Shown: positions 16,801-26,460 of the stretch, one piece after another | How positions within the stretch are numbered: the stretch's first letter is position 1 | Layout: every line of letters starts with the position of its first letter | Assembly: GCA_022508245.1 (NCBI GenBank) | Contig: JAFLVO010000002.1 | Span: forward strand, 79,263 to 143,262 | Source of the DNA: Clostridiales bacterium | GTDB lineage: Bacteria; Bacillota; Clostridia; Christensenellales; Borkfalkiaceae | DNA length: 64,000 bases | Direction of reading: 5' to 3' | The notes under the pieces: model-generated | The model's input: the letters and a program-made list of their open reading frames with translations, nothing else | Told to the model about the DNA's origin: nothing | Database searches by the model: none | Program-made: the position numbers and the translations under genes

Positions 16801-18038
16801 CGGGCATTATAAAGGTACAGCTTAAAACAAACAAAAACACTCAAAAGACGGTGGAAAAAATCCGCGCGCTTGCAAAGAGCGAGGAGCACAGACCAGTAGG
16901 CAAGGTCGCAGTCAGCGAGATAGACGGAGTGGTTGCCTCGCTTATGTCTGGCGCCTCGGATTTGGCAGTTACTGTAGTTGGCGAGAACGGCGAAACGCTT
17001 GCAAAAATTGCCAAAGAAATAACCGAAAAACTCGAACGTAACGGTTTTGAAAGTGTAACAACCAGCATCGAAAGCGACGCGGTTGAGTACGATATAGCCT
17101 TTGACCGTATGAAGATGGCGGAGCTCGGGCTCGACTATCAGACGACGGTTTTGACATTGAGGATAGGAATTGCCTCGTACACTGCATGCAGTGTAACGAT
17201 AGACGGCGAAGAATACAACCTTAACGTCCGCTTTGAAAAGGATACGATAGCAAGTGAGGAAGATTTAAAAAGCTTTGTGGTCGGCGCGGACAGTAATGGA
17301 AAAGCCGTAAAGCTTGAAGATATTATAATCGAATTTAAAGAAATATCCACGGCTACCTGTATCCGTCGAACGGACGGAAAACAGATGGTCTCGGTTTCGG
17401 GTGTTCTGCCTGGCGTAGATACGGGCACAGCGGGCAAAAAAATGCAGGCTCTTGCAAAAGAAGTGCTTTCAAATAAAGATTACGCGGGATACACCTTCGA
17501 GGAGAGCGGCATAACGAGCTATTTAAACGACGCCTTTGGGGGACTGGTCGTCGCGCTTATAATTTCCTTCTTCCTTTTATACGCCGTAATGGCGGTGCAG
17601 TTCGGCTCGTTTATAAAACCTTTAATTATAATGGCAAGTATACCGTTCAGCTTTACCGGCGGGTTCATAGCCCTCGTAATTACGGGAACGAGTTTAAACG
17701 TCGTATCGTTTATAGGGCTTATAATGCTCATGGGCGTGGTGGTCAACAACGCAATTGTTATGCTTGAAAAAATCAAACAGCTTCACGAAGAGGGAATGAA
17801 CCACTACGACGCCGTTCGCGAAGCCTGCAAGACAAGACTTCGCCCCATACTTATGACAACGCTCACTACAATACTTGCGCTCATACCCCTTGCAATAGGC
17901 GTGGGCAAGGGCAGCGAGCTTATGCAGCCACTCGGGATTGTCGTTATCGGCGGACTTTTAATAGGAACACTCGTAACCCTCGTGCTTGTTCCCGCGGTCT
18001 ACTGCGCCGTTCACCGCCTTTCCGGCAACGAGAAATAA
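13881..18038 (+). CDS. RND-family efflux permease, oversized
   Basis: A proton-driven exporter of the AcrB/SwrC type in the single membrane. Segments include TM1 at residues 13-33, a helix cluster near 655-790 with GIGMLVDNSIVVIESI, and a second cluster near 1215-1370 with GVVVNNAIVMLEKIKQ. At 1385 residues it is about 340 longer than usual. Most of the extra length is in the first extracellular loop (about residues 250-610), which is charged and helical (EELETLKKDLDGG, DEELQDIVDELSERY). There is also a Pro/Ala/Lys-rich cytoplasmic linker of about 60 residues near 820-870. It lies 40 bases after rex. No membrane-fusion partner gene is nearby. Substrate unknown. Confidence 0.88.
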   Translation: MKKLFSTIIKQKVAIILAVVFIIAFGIFSTLQMPINLLPDINVPMVCVQIIYPGANASSVEKDVTKKVEDGLSSISGVTGVNSYSYDNLSAVVLSFDYGTDTNSKKSDISSKLDGLDLPDGITRSVYDIDLNAEALAVLSITSSEGESDDEKLKNAYSSAEELASKIRAIDGVESVELKGGAQTSYVIRPYGGLELIAPLIVQAFSYGELDIPLGNISSVGGNIQIRNNTDVKKDEDIKNMPVALPSSIVTLLTSVKSIMRYYENSTQEELETLKKDLDGGVLDILRKIGGMEADELDNIAELRTYMNIAENFTAGQLKNFKTSRFYNDIYEAVTNEPAEVGGERTPKTDEELQDIVDELSERYPLFSQYLTVDMLKVVSKNKLGDIIAFREWLEETEEYKTANENGEYYEFNDRDYIKLARDMGLYEEKVEDDKILKEVDFAKKTSAAGLTRIANKKRDAEEEGEEYDPTDEECALLFTGTDLSAEHPIVMSPTFMAFVRSPNYESNIKTLIDMRGEDKELSAEQFYTVYSALDLSGVFEFTLSNELFGFILNSDFTNLNPGGEYVARVDDIAEIGKEDEFTSYVYFGGGRAEIVKGVILEVYKSNGANSSAVVDEVKSIYSSFLKDGHSGTAIKLLDDQSEFISDSISNVLVSMLIGGALAVLVIFIFLKKVRTSVIIAITMPLSVLASLICLYLMGITLNMVSLGGLAVGIGMLVDNSIVVIESITKHRECDKTAFEAAVDGAVEVGGALFGSTLTTVCVFIPIIFSGGLTGEIFTDLSWAVIFSLTFSLIVSVTVIPTLYALVCADKKQMLKGGRLSKDLNTEAVAEETAEQPPATAAAEPERDKKPKKLSKAREFFNGLKEPKVMGAVSGFYGKILPKVLNKKLITILVAVAVFGASIGLLFLTGTEFLPSIDKGQIEINMTYDNTGKQLYEIQTDVKNFANAVCENIDNVEYVSISVGKNGLLALTDTGIIKVQLKTNKNTQKTVEKIRALAKSEEHRPVGKVAVSEIDGVVASLMSGASDLAVTVVGENGETLAKIAKEITEKLERNGFESVTTSIESDAVEYDIAFDRMKMAELGLDYQTTVLTLRIGIASYTACSVTIDGEEYNLNVRFEKDTIASEEDLKSFVVGADSNGKAVKLEDIIIEFKEISTATCIRRTDGKQMVSVSGVLPGVDTGTAGKKMQALAKEVLSNKDYAGYTFEESGITSYLNDAFGGLVVALIISFFLLYAVMAVQFGSFIKPLIIMASIPFSFTGGFIALVITGTSLNVVSFIGLIMLMGVVVNNAIVMLEKIKQLHEEGMNHYDAVREACKTRLRPILMTTLTTILALIPLAIGVGKGSELMQPLGIVVIGGLLIGTLVTLVLVPAVYCAVHRLSGNEK

Positions 18039-18063
18039 CTCCCCAAAATTAAAACATTAAGTT

Positions 18064-18099
18064 AAAATGAGCTTTCCTTTAAGGGGAGCTCATTTTTTT
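18064..18099 (+). terminator. terminator after RND permease
   Basis: AAAATGAGCT and AGCTCATTTT form the stem, with an inner CCTT/AAGG pairing, followed by a T run. Confidence 0.85.
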
Positions 18100-18124
18100 G
18101 TGCGCTGAAAATATATTTAATAAT

Positions 18125-19618
18125 ATGAAAAGAGATAAATTTACATCTAAAAAGGGGTTTGTACTCGCAAGCATAGGAGCGGCGGTGGGGCTGGGGAACG
18201 CGCTCCGTTTCCCCGGGCTTTGCGCAAGATACGGAGGCGGTGCGTATATGCTCGTCTATCTTATTGCGCTCGTTGCTTTGGGCGTTCCTCTTTTAAATGC
18301 GGAAATCGCCCTCGGCAGAAGGTATAAAAGCGGTGCTCCTGGCTGTATGGAAAGGCTAAAAAGCGGCGGGGGCAGGCTCGGCTGGTCTGCGGGCGTAAAT
18401 TCGGTGTTTACGGCTATAATTTATGCCGGGCTCGCGGGCTGGATAATTACTATGGTCTTTCAAATAGTTCCGCTTTCTCTAAACGCCCATTCCGTTAGCG
18501 AGCAGGATACGGCAAACTATTTTTTCAGCGAAATCATAAACGCCCGACCCGATTTTTCGATATCGTCGATATCTTTTTTCGTGCTCGTTGCAATTTTCAC
18601 GGCGTGGGTTTTAATTTTTGTATGCCTGAAGGGCGGAGCAAAGGGCATCTCCAAAGCCGCACAGTTTACAGTAATAATACCCGTAATTTTATTTTCGGCA
18701 ATGGCAATAAGGGGGCTTTTTTACTCCAATTCCGGGGTTGCGCTTGCAAAGCTGTTCACCCCCGACTTTTCCTGCCTGTTAAACCCCATAATGTGGTTAA
18801 GCGCGCTCGGTCAGGTTTTTTTCTCGCTGTCGGTTGCCGTGGGAATAATGCCCGCATACGGCAGCTATCTTCCCGAGGGCACTAATATCTTCTCGTGCTC
18901 GCTTTTGATTGCTGCAGCCGACTTTTTTGTGTCCATTTTGTCGTCGGTAGTGCTGTTTACAACCCTCTACGGATGCGGACTCGAAGCGTTTATAGGCGAA
19001 TCGGGCATAATCACCGCGTTTAAAGTCTATCCCGTGGCGATAACGAAGCTTTTCGGTGCAAACACCTCGCTAAACGCAGTTGTCGGAGTTCTTTTTTACC
19101 TCTCGCTTGCAATGATGGCGGTGCAGGCGGCGGTGTCCATGCTCGAAGCCTTTTTAAATCCCTTTTTGGAATATACGGGAAAAAGCCGAACGAAGCTTTC
19201 CCTGTCGGTATGCGGTTTGGGGGCAATTTTCGGCTTATTCTTCGCAACGGACGGGGCGGTTACGGCAGTCAACCTCTCGGATAAGTTCGTAAATTTCTAT
19301 AACGTGCTCATTCTCGCCATAGCCGAGTGCCTCATTATCGGCACAAGCGGGCAGGCAAAGTCCCTCGCAAGCGAAATAAACAGGTTTACGAAAAGGCTTA
19401 AAATGCCACTAATGCCCTTCGAAATTTCGGTAGTATTTTTGAGCCCTGTCATTTTGATCTCCCTCACGCTGTGCGAAATCGTAAACATTGTTCTGTTCGG
19501 ATTGGGCGCGCCGCTCTGGGCGCAGATAGCCTTCGGCTGGTCGCTGAGCGCGGTTGTTATTTTGTCGGGTTTTGCCGTAAATTTCAATTTCGGCAAAAGA
19601 AGCTATAAACCGACTTAA
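18125..19618 (+). CDS. sodium:neurotransmitter-symporter family transporter
   Basis: A 497-residue transporter with about twelve membrane helices. The N-terminus KKGFVLASIGAAVGLGNALRFP is the helix-1 signature of the SNF family, which in bacteria imports amino acids such as tryptophan, tyrosine or leucine with sodium. Substrate not determinable here. The frame is open to a TTG at 18098, but the family begins at ATG 18125. There is no ribosome site; a -10-like TATATT (18112-18117) sits eight bases before the ATG, so this may be another short-leader gene. Confidence 0.9.
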   Translation: MKRDKFTSKKGFVLASIGAAVGLGNALRFPGLCARYGGGAYMLVYLIALVALGVPLLNAEIALGRRYKSGAPGCMERLKSGGGRLGWSAGVNSVFTAIIYAGLAGWIITMVFQIVPLSLNAHSVSEQDTANYFFSEIINARPDFSISSISFFVLVAIFTAWVLIFVCLKGGAKGISKAAQFTVIIPVILFSAMAIRGLFYSNSGVALAKLFTPDFSCLLNPIMWLSALGQVFFSLSVAVGIMPAYGSYLPEGTNIFSCSLLIAAADFFVSILSSVVLFTTLYGCGLEAFIGESGIITAFKVYPVAITKLFGANTSLNAVVGVLFYLSLAMMAVQAAVSMLEAFLNPFLEYTGKSRTKLSLSVCGLGAIFGLFFATDGAVTAVNLSDKFVNFYNVLILAIAECLIIGTSGQAKSLASEINRFTKRLKMPLMPFEISVVFLSPVILISLTLCEIVNIVLFGLGAPLWAQIAFGWSLSAVVILSGFAVNFNFGKRSYKPT

Positions 19619-19646
19619 AACGTCAGAATTCCAACGCATTTTAAAA

Positions 19647-19675
19647 TTGACTTAAATTTGCCCGACCTTTATACT
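19647..19675 (+). promoter_or_regulatory. glycosyltransferase promoter
   Basis: TTGACT (19647-19652), 17 bases, TATACT (19670-19675). The ATG is only 12 bases after the -10, leaving a leader of about five bases. Confidence 0.8.
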
Positions 19676-19686
19676 TTGGGGCAACT

Positions 19687-20970
19687 ATGTCAATTAAAAT
19701 TGCTCTTTCTATCTACTTGGCGGTCGCGCTGATTTCAATAATTATATATATACCCAAGATAAGACAGTTCTTTTATATGAACACCCGCCCGGAGCACAAA
19801 ATTGCAAAAAACAACCGTAAGCTCTCGCTCGTAATTCCCGCAAGAGACGAGAGCGGGGTTATAGGCGACCTCTTTAAATCGATAGAGAGCCAGACTTACC
19901 CCAAAGAGTTTTACAATATAACGGTAATCGTAAAGGACAGTGACGACCCCACGGTTGAAATGGCGGAAGAGTACGGGGCGAACGTTCTGGTCGTTTCGGA
20001 GCAGAAGTGCAAGGGCGACGCCCTGGACGGATATTTCAAGAGCCTTAAAGCCGGAGAGTTTGAAGGTTACGACGCGTTCGTAATTGTGGACGCCGACGCC
20101 CTGCTGACCCCCGAATACCTCGAAGAGCTGAACAACGCCCTCGAATATAACTGTCAGATTTTCCTCTCGCGCAAGCTGATAAAAAACTTTCTCGGCGGTA
20201 GAAAACAGCGCTCGATATACACCAAGTGTTCGGCGCTCACTTACGCGCAGATAGATGACCTTGCCAATATCTACCGTACCCAAAAGGCTATTCCCGTAAA
20301 TATGTGCGGGCAGGGCATGATGCTCAAACGCGAGGCGGTAAAGCTTTTGGGCGGTTGGCCGTACAGAACGCTCACCGAGGACTACGAGCTTAAAATGGAC
20401 TGCTTTTTAAAGGGCTTTACCTCTATGTACTACCCCTACGCCGTATTGTATACAGAGGAGCCCCTATCCCGCAGAGACGACTACGCTCGCAGGGTGCGCT
20501 GGCTTACGGGCTTTTCGCAGTGCGACAGAAAATACAAAAAGCAGATTAAAAGAAAAGCCAAAGCCTACGGAGCCGCGACGGAGGGGGAGAGGGAATACTT
20601 TTACTCGCTTGTGCCCCTCATTGCATTTATTATAAATACGGTAATTGCAATGCTTGCGGGTGCGGGGCTTGCCGTCTTTTACGCCCTTTCCAACAGCGGG
20701 CTTTGGATAGAAAGCTTGCTATATTTGACCCTTTTGCCGTTCGGGGTTATCTATTTACTTCTTTTAATCTATTCGATAATGTGCCTTTGGGCTATGCGCG
20801 ACGCGTTCAAGGGAATACCCACTGCAGAAAAAATTTCAACCGTGCTGTTTGCTCCGTTCTACCTCTTGGAATATTTTCCCATATTTATAAATAGCCGCAA
20901 AAGAGCGAGAAGCGAGCAGGCGTGGCAACCCGTTCATCGCGTAAGCTACGAAAGCCTTCCAACTCCTTAA
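19687..20970 (+). CDS. membrane glycosyltransferase, family 2
   Basis: A 427-residue processive-type GT2. One N-terminal helix (residues 5-24) anchors the enzyme. The catalytic domain has SLVIPARDESGVI, DxD in IVDADALL, the TEDYEL base motif, and RRVRWLTG, which corresponds to the Q/RxxRW motif of chain-forming synthases such as those for hyaluronan or poly-GlcNAc. Two or three C-terminal helices follow. It probably makes or extends a surface polysaccharide or glycolipid. It stands alone, from a strong promoter just upstream. Sugar donor not known. Confidence 0.85.
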   Translation: MSIKIALSIYLAVALISIIIYIPKIRQFFYMNTRPEHKIAKNNRKLSLVIPARDESGVIGDLFKSIESQTYPKEFYNITVIVKDSDDPTVEMAEEYGANVLVVSEQKCKGDALDGYFKSLKAGEFEGYDAFVIVDADALLTPEYLEELNNALEYNCQIFLSRKLIKNFLGGRKQRSIYTKCSALTYAQIDDLANIYRTQKAIPVNMCGQGMMLKREAVKLLGGWPYRTLTEDYELKMDCFLKGFTSMYYPYAVLYTEEPLSRRDDYARRVRWLTGFSQCDRKYKKQIKRKAKAYGAATEGEREYFYSLVPLIAFIINTVIAMLAGAGLAVFYALSNSGLWIESLLYLTLLPFGVIYLLLLIYSIMCLWAMRDAFKGIPTAEKISTVLFAPFYLLEYFPIFINSRKRARSEQAWQPVHRVSYESLPTP

Positions 20971-20983
20971 AAAAACAATTTCA

Positions 20984-21006
20984 GCCCCCTTTGCGGGGTT
21001 TTTTCT
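20984..21006 (+). terminator. terminator after glycosyltransferase
   Basis: CCCC and GGGG with wobble extension form a short stem, followed by TTTTTTCTTT. Confidence 0.65.
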
Positions 21007-21097
21007 TTATTTAATCGACCGATGTCGAAAGGTGGTAAATATGGAAATATTTGTTTCATAAATATTTCACAAAAGTTGAGATTTCGGTAATATTTTA

Positions 21098-21125
21098 TTG
21101 ACTTGTAATAAATTTTTGTGATAAA
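21098..21125 (+). promoter_or_regulatory. promoter of giant surface protein 1
   Basis: TTGACT (21098-21103), 16 bases, GATAAA (21120-21125) with an extended TGT before the -10. The leader is about 85 bases and ends in AAGGAGG before the ATG. Confidence 0.65.
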
Positions 21126-21215
21126 ATGCACCTCGTATAAATATGTACAATAACTGTAGTGTAACTTTGGTTGCGTGCATAATTTATAGGCAATAAACAT
21201 AAGGAGGCTATTTTA

Positions 21216-24200
21216 ATGAGAAAGGGCTTGCAAAGAAATTCAATTTTAGCAGTCTTACTCGCTATGTTCCTGGCTTTCAGCATAGCGGGCTTCGCAGTAC
21301 TGTCCGCGGGCTTTAATGTAGCGGCAGACGATGAAGACACAAGCAAGTGGGACGGCGACCTCATTGCCGCAGGTTGGGGCAATGAAGGCAACGGTAAGGT
21401 AACGCCGGGTGAAAGCGATTACAAGGTTACTTATGTAGAGGGCAACGAGGGTAAAGTCCAATCTATCGAAATCGGTACCGCGGCAGCGTTCGCATATTTT
21501 GCGCACGAGGTTTACGTTGATACCGCCCATAATCTGGACGGCGCAACGGTCAAACTTACAACCGATATCGACTTACAGAATCATATGTGGATACCCATCG
21601 GTCAGACGGCAAGGGGTAGCAGTTTGAGTATCAGATTTACCGGAACCTTTGACGGTGGTAAGCATACGATATCCAATTTTAACTCCGGCAAGTTTATGGA
21701 CAATGTCAAGCACAAATCTGCAAATAATTTTTATGTAGAATATTCGAGGGACGACGGACAAAAGGCGGAAATACCGCTTAATGTTAAGACAAACGATAAC
21801 TTTGACAGCACTCACCCCGAATCACACGAATATTCGTACGGTTTATTTGCTGCAGTGCAGGATATTGTTATTAAAGATTTAAATTTAGAAAACGTAAATC
21901 TGTCGTTGAAATCTTTTAACTTTACGCATAAAGACAACGAGTCGGTTGGCGGAGTTTCAACCGATTACCTTGCGCAAGATACGTGTTCGCATGATGGGGA
22001 TAGCGCAGGTGCAACCAGAGAGCTTGCTCCCGGCAGCGTGGGCACGTTAATAGCTTATGCGAGGGGCGCAGTGACCATGGAAAATTGCACCGTAGGTTCC
22101 AAGGGGGATAAAATGTCTTTGACCGTCAAAGGAACCAACGGCTCACTCGGCGGTTTAATAGGCAGAGTTTATGCGTACGGTGCGGATGCTTCTGCTGCCA
22201 ATTATCAAGACATTAAAATAACCGGTTGTAACAATTACCTGGACATTGACGTGAATCATAACGGTTCTGTAGGCAGTGATAACGTCGGCGGTATCCTCGG
22301 ATACACCGGAAACAGTAAAAAAGGACTTGATATAGAAAATTGTATTAACTACGGAAATATTACCGGCGGTTCTTCCATCGGCGGTATTACCAGTATGTTC
22401 TACAGTAATGCCAGTGCGCCTGCACATAAAAATATTATAAAAAATTGCGATAATTACGGCAACATTATTTCCAAAAACGCAACGTTGGTCGGTGGTATTT
22501 CCAACACAAACGGTTGGTGCGCTACTACATATGAGATTATCGGTAACAACAATTACGGCAACATAGGCGGTCAAAAGCTTGTCGGCGGTATAATGGGTCA
22601 CTTTTATGATAACGGTGCCGTTACGGTAATAGCAACCAACAACTTTAATTATGGCGACATATATAGCTATGGTGTTGACGGCGAATCTTTTAATAACAAT
22701 ACTTCCACGGCTGCCTCTGCCGGCGGATATATCGGTTACTTCAACTTCGGTACCGCTGCCACGGTAACTTATTCCGGCGGTAACCTCGGTACAGTATACG
22801 GAGTGGCAACTAAGGTAGACAGCGCTATCGGTAATAAACCTACAACGTTTACGAAACAGTACTTTGTGGATGTAGGTTCTGTTAAAAAATACTCTGACCC
22901 GTCGCAGGTTCCCGAAGTACCTACAGAACACTCTCCCAATTCACGTCCTTCTTATAAAACCACATCGAGCAACGGTTTTATATTGGATAGTACGGAAAAA
23001 ATCATTTTGGGTCTTGACGGCGATACGGCGGTGAAAGACGGAACGCTGACGATTCCCGGAACCGCTGAAACAATAGGCTTTGCGGCATTTGCGGGACATG
23101 ATGAAATTAAAACAATTGCATTCCAAGGCAACAATATTAAAAAAATCGATGACTTTGCTTTTGCGGGCACGGGAATAACCTCGCTTGAATTGCCTGCAAC
23201 TATTGAAACAGTCGGAAACTGTGCTTTTGGCGGTATCTCAACTTTAAACTACGTTACGCTTCCCGAAAATGCAAATGATATTTCGCTCGGCAAAGGCGTG
23301 TTTACCGGAACGAGGGAGAATAACGCTTCCGTTGCACAGGGCGCATATCTTATTGCTACGGGCAATAATCAGTACAAACTGTTGGCGGCAAACAGCGGAC
23401 TGGCGGCTTGCGGCGGCGTATTGACGTATAAGGTAACGATTAAGTATTACGTAAACAACCAGGAAGAGGGTTCGCCCGAAGAAAGATTATACCGTCAGGA
23501 TTACAAGGTAACGTATAATGACGGAAAGTGGGCAATGAATGATGCCATATCGAGCGTAGGCCCCGGAACGTACAATTGGCACAACAGTTCGTATGAAGGT
23601 ATAATTGCTCAAATCAGCGACATAACCAAACTGCTTTCATTGTTAGAAGACGAAACGATTGAATTGAATGCATACATTCAATCGGAAGACGGCAGTAAAG
23701 TATTTATCCCCCGCTTGGGAATCGTCTACGATGCAAATAAGTCGTACACCGTAAACGAGCTCAATCCTCTTTTGTATACCACGAGTGATTTCATAACGGG
23801 CGATATGACGGTAACTATCGAGAAGTACGTACCGTTCGTAACAGGTGGAGAAGAGGGAACCCCTACGGTCATTCACAATGCCGGTGTGTACACTATAAAG
23901 GTCGTAGACCATAGCGATAGCAATGCAACTTATGAGTTTGATATTACTATCGAACGCGCAACCTTGGACCTTGCAGATGTTGCAAACCTTCAGTGGTACG
24001 TAACTCAAATAGGCGAAAACGGCGCAAATATCGAGCTTACCACCGAAACGCTGTATATCTATGAATACAGCAACGGAAACGGCGTATATCCTTCGACCGA
24101 ACCCCTTACCGCAGTGCAGATTTCAAATCTCGGACTCAAGAACGGATATACCAGAGAAATAGTTCAATACTCGGTAGTGCGTAACCGTAACGCGCAAATC

Positions 24201-26417
24201 ACCATTGAATTAGTAAGTGATGCCTACACGGCTACGTTTACGGCCAATACCGGTACGACCGTTGGCAAATATACTGCTCAAGCTACTCTTAAAACCGTCA
24301 ACTATTCGTTTACGGTCGGCAACGTCAGCAGCCTGCGCGGAATGACGATTTCGCTTACGAACGACAATACGGCAACCGTCAAGAAAGACTGGTACATAGT
24401 AGACATCAGCAACTGGCTTACCAACGGAAGCGGCGAAGACTACGCTTTAACCGGCCTCAAGTTCGGTAGCGTAAGCGTTTCTGCACCCGTGCCCTATTAC
24501 GGCGGCACCTCCGCAGAGATGACCATGACGCTTTCCATTTATGATAATTCAAGCGCAAGCTATGTTAACGTAGGTCAGGCAAACACAAGCATAAGCAATT
24601 TCAGTCAGTATATCAACAGCGTAATGCCCGCCGGTAACTACCGTTTGGTTATTACGGTCGGAGGCGTTACGACTACCGAGACCGACGGTTCCGAAACTTA
24701 TCACAACGGTTTCGCAGAAACGATAGATTTCACGGTAGAAAAGGCTAAGCTTCCTGATCTTACCGAAATTCACAACCTGCTTAAGGACGGAGAAGGCTTC
24801 TCGATTGAAATTGCAAGCGAAGGCGACAACACGCTTTACGATGAAACAACCGATGCGGCTATAAAAGCTTGGCTTGCTAATCTCTCAATCGATTTAAGCG
24901 GCACAATTTGGCAGGGCACCAATTATTACAGCACAAGCTACGCAATAGAGTTCAACCTCTTGCGCGCGCAGTCGGACGAGTACAGCGCAACTGTCAATAC
25001 CTCAAAGCCCGACACATACACCGTATATTACAAAATTTCAGCGCTCAACTATTACAGCAGTATAGAAAATCTTGAGGCAGGCGACTCGCGGTTCAATTAT
25101 AAGTTCACACTCATCAAGATTCAGCCTATGAATGCTCCCGAGTTCAGCGTTGCCGACTTGAAATATACGGGCAGCAAGGTTCAGCCTGCAATCGCCGATA
25201 ACGCATTGTATGAAATCAACTGGAACGACAGCGAGTACGTAACCGGCGGCGAGCACACCGTTTCGTTCACTTTGTACGACTCCGTTCACTATCGTTGGAT
25301 TGAAAGCGAAGGCGTAGAGGTCGACGGCGCAACTGTAACGGTAACCTATACCGTAGCAAAGGCGACGAACGGCTTTACCGTTTCGCTCAACATGCTCGGC
25401 TGGAGCTATGAAACACACGGCGAGGCAAACAACATTCGCGCAATACTCATATTCGGTGCAGCTGCGGACATTCACTTCAGTGTTATTAAGGAAGGCGAAA
25501 GCACAGCGGTTGAAGGACTTAGCGACTTTGGTATTGATGCAAACGGCGCAGTGAGCGAAGCAATCGCAGCTCTTTTGAACGGCCTTTCCGCAGGCAGCTA
25601 CACGCTACACGCTTCGGTAGCCGGCACGGTTAACTATGAAGGATTTACCGACGAAGTAGGCTTTGTCGTAAGCAAGGCAATAAACTCCTGGGCGGACGGT
25701 GATAAAGACCTTCAGCTTCCCAACTGGGTAGTCGGAAAATATAACGCCGAAGAAACTCCCATAGTTGTCAATGCCGCACACGGCGACGTTAACATTATAA
25801 TAACCGACATCGACGGCAACGAATATTATAACTCAGTAACGGGCTTAAACAAGCTCAACGACTGCAAGGTTGGTAAATACCTGCTCAAAGCATGGGTTGA
25901 CGAGACGGATAACTACGCAGCGCTTGCAGAAAGAACATTCACAATCGAAGTATTCAAAGCACCCGGACTTCCTTGGTGGGCAACCCTTCTTATCGCGGTA
26001 GGCGCACTTGCATTGGCAGCGCTTATACTCTTCATTCTTTGGAAGAAGGGCGTATTCCAGATTCTTACCGAAAAGCTTACCGTCGCAATCCGCACCCGTG
26101 CGAGCATAGAGGCAACCATAGCTTCCGTCCGCGCAGCAAAGATGATGGAAGAAGGCAGACAGTCCGTTGCAGAAGCTAAACGCCGCGAGAGACTGGAGCA
26201 ATTGCGCAAGAAGGCTCAAGAGGAGCGCGAAATGTCCCCTGAAGAGCGCGCAGCTAAATTAGAGGCTAAAGCTCAGGCAGACGCCGAAAAGGCAGAAAAA
26301 CTCCGCAAGCGCAGTGAATCGGCTCAAAGAAGAGCAGAAAAAGTACGCAGTCAGAGTGGCAACACCGCAGAAGGTGCAGACGAAACCTCCAACCCCGAAA
26401 CTCCGACGGAAGAATAA
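21216..26417 (+). CDS. giant type I surface protein 1 with conserved cytoplasmic tail
   Basis: A 1733-residue exported protein. Residues 1-38 are a signal peptide. Residues about 45-590 carry repeated GG-x-GG units (NYGNITGGSSIGGI, NYGNIGGQKLVGGI) like GLUG/beta-helix repeats. Residues about 590-695 are BspA-like leucine-rich repeats (TIPGTAETIGFAAFAG). Then come Ig-like beta modules to about 1580. LPWWATLLIAVGALALAAL starts the single membrane helix (about 1583-1612). The last ~120 residues are a charged, helical cytoplasmic tail (AIRTRASIEATIASVRAAKM, MMEEGRQS) ending in NPETPTEE. The membrane-proximal domains, helix and tail match the protein at 56971. The 75-residue gene follows 43 bases later. 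Ligand unknown; receptor or adhesin by inference. Confidence 0.9.
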   Translation: MRKGLQRNSILAVLLAMFLAFSIAGFAVLSAGFNVAADDEDTSKWDGDLIAAGWGNEGNGKVTPGESDYKVTYVEGNEGKVQSIEIGTAAAFAYFAHEVYVDTAHNLDGATVKLTTDIDLQNHMWIPIGQTARGSSLSIRFTGTFDGGKHTISNFNSGKFMDNVKHKSANNFYVEYSRDDGQKAEIPLNVKTNDNFDSTHPESHEYSYGLFAAVQDIVIKDLNLENVNLSLKSFNFTHKDNESVGGVSTDYLAQDTCSHDGDSAGATRELAPGSVGTLIAYARGAVTMENCTVGSKGDKMSLTVKGTNGSLGGLIGRVYAYGADASAANYQDIKITGCNNYLDIDVNHNGSVGSDNVGGILGYTGNSKKGLDIENCINYGNITGGSSIGGITSMFYSNASAPAHKNIIKNCDNYGNIISKNATLVGGISNTNGWCATTYEIIGNNNYGNIGGQKLVGGIMGHFYDNGAVTVIATNNFNYGDIYSYGVDGESFNNNTSTAASAGGYIGYFNFGTAATVTYSGGNLGTVYGVATKVDSAIGNKPTTFTKQYFVDVGSVKKYSDPSQVPEVPTEHSPNSRPSYKTTSSNGFILDSTEKIILGLDGDTAVKDGTLTIPGTAETIGFAAFAGHDEIKTIAFQGNNIKKIDDFAFAGTGITSLELPATIETVGNCAFGGISTLNYVTLPENANDISLGKGVFTGTRENNASVAQGAYLIATGNNQYKLLAANSGLAACGGVLTYKVTIKYYVNNQEEGSPEERLYRQDYKVTYNDGKWAMNDAISSVGPGTYNWHNSSYEGIIAQISDITKLLSLLEDETIELNAYIQSEDGSKVFIPRLGIVYDANKSYTVNELNPLLYTTSDFITGDMTVTIEKYVPFVTGGEEGTPTVIHNAGVYTIKVVDHSDSNATYEFDITIERATLDLADVANLQWYVTQIGENGANIELTTETLYIYEYSNGNGVYPSTEPLTAVQISNLGLKNGYTREIVQYSVVRNRNAQITIELVSDAYTATFTANTGTTVGKYTAQATLKTVNYSFTVGNVSSLRGMTISLTNDNTATVKKDWYIVDISNWLTNGSGEDYALTGLKFGSVSVSAPVPYYGGTSAEMTMTLSIYDNSSASYVNVGQANTSISNFSQYINSVMPAGNYRLVITVGGVTTTETDGSETYHNGFAETIDFTVEKAKLPDLTEIHNLLKDGEGFSIEIASEGDNTLYDETTDAAIKAWLANLSIDLSGTIWQGTNYYSTSYAIEFNLLRAQSDEYSATVNTSKPDTYTVYYKISALNYYSSIENLEAGDSRFNYKFTLIKIQPMNAPEFSVADLKYTGSKVQPAIADNALYEINWNDSEYVTGGEHTVSFTLYDSVHYRWIESEGVEVDGATVTVTYTVAKATNGFTVSLNMLGWSYETHGEANNIRAILIFGAAADIHFSVIKEGESTAVEGLSDFGIDANGAVSEAIAALLNGLSAGSYTLHASVAGTVNYEGFTDEVGFVVSKAINSWADGDKDLQLPNWVVGKYNAEETPIVVNAAHGDVNIIITDIDGNEYYNSVTGLNKLNDCKVGKYLLKAWVDETDNYAALAERTFTIEVFKAPGLPWWATLLIAVGALALAALILFILWKKGVFQILTEKLTVAIRTRASIEATIASVRAAKMMEEGRQSVAEAKRRERLEQLRKKAQEEREMSPEERAAKLEAKAQADAEKAEKLRKRSESAQRRAEKVRSQSGNTAEGADETSNPETPTEE

Positions 26418-26460
26418 TCCGCGGTAAGCATACAAAAAATAATAAAAGGAGATAACGAAA

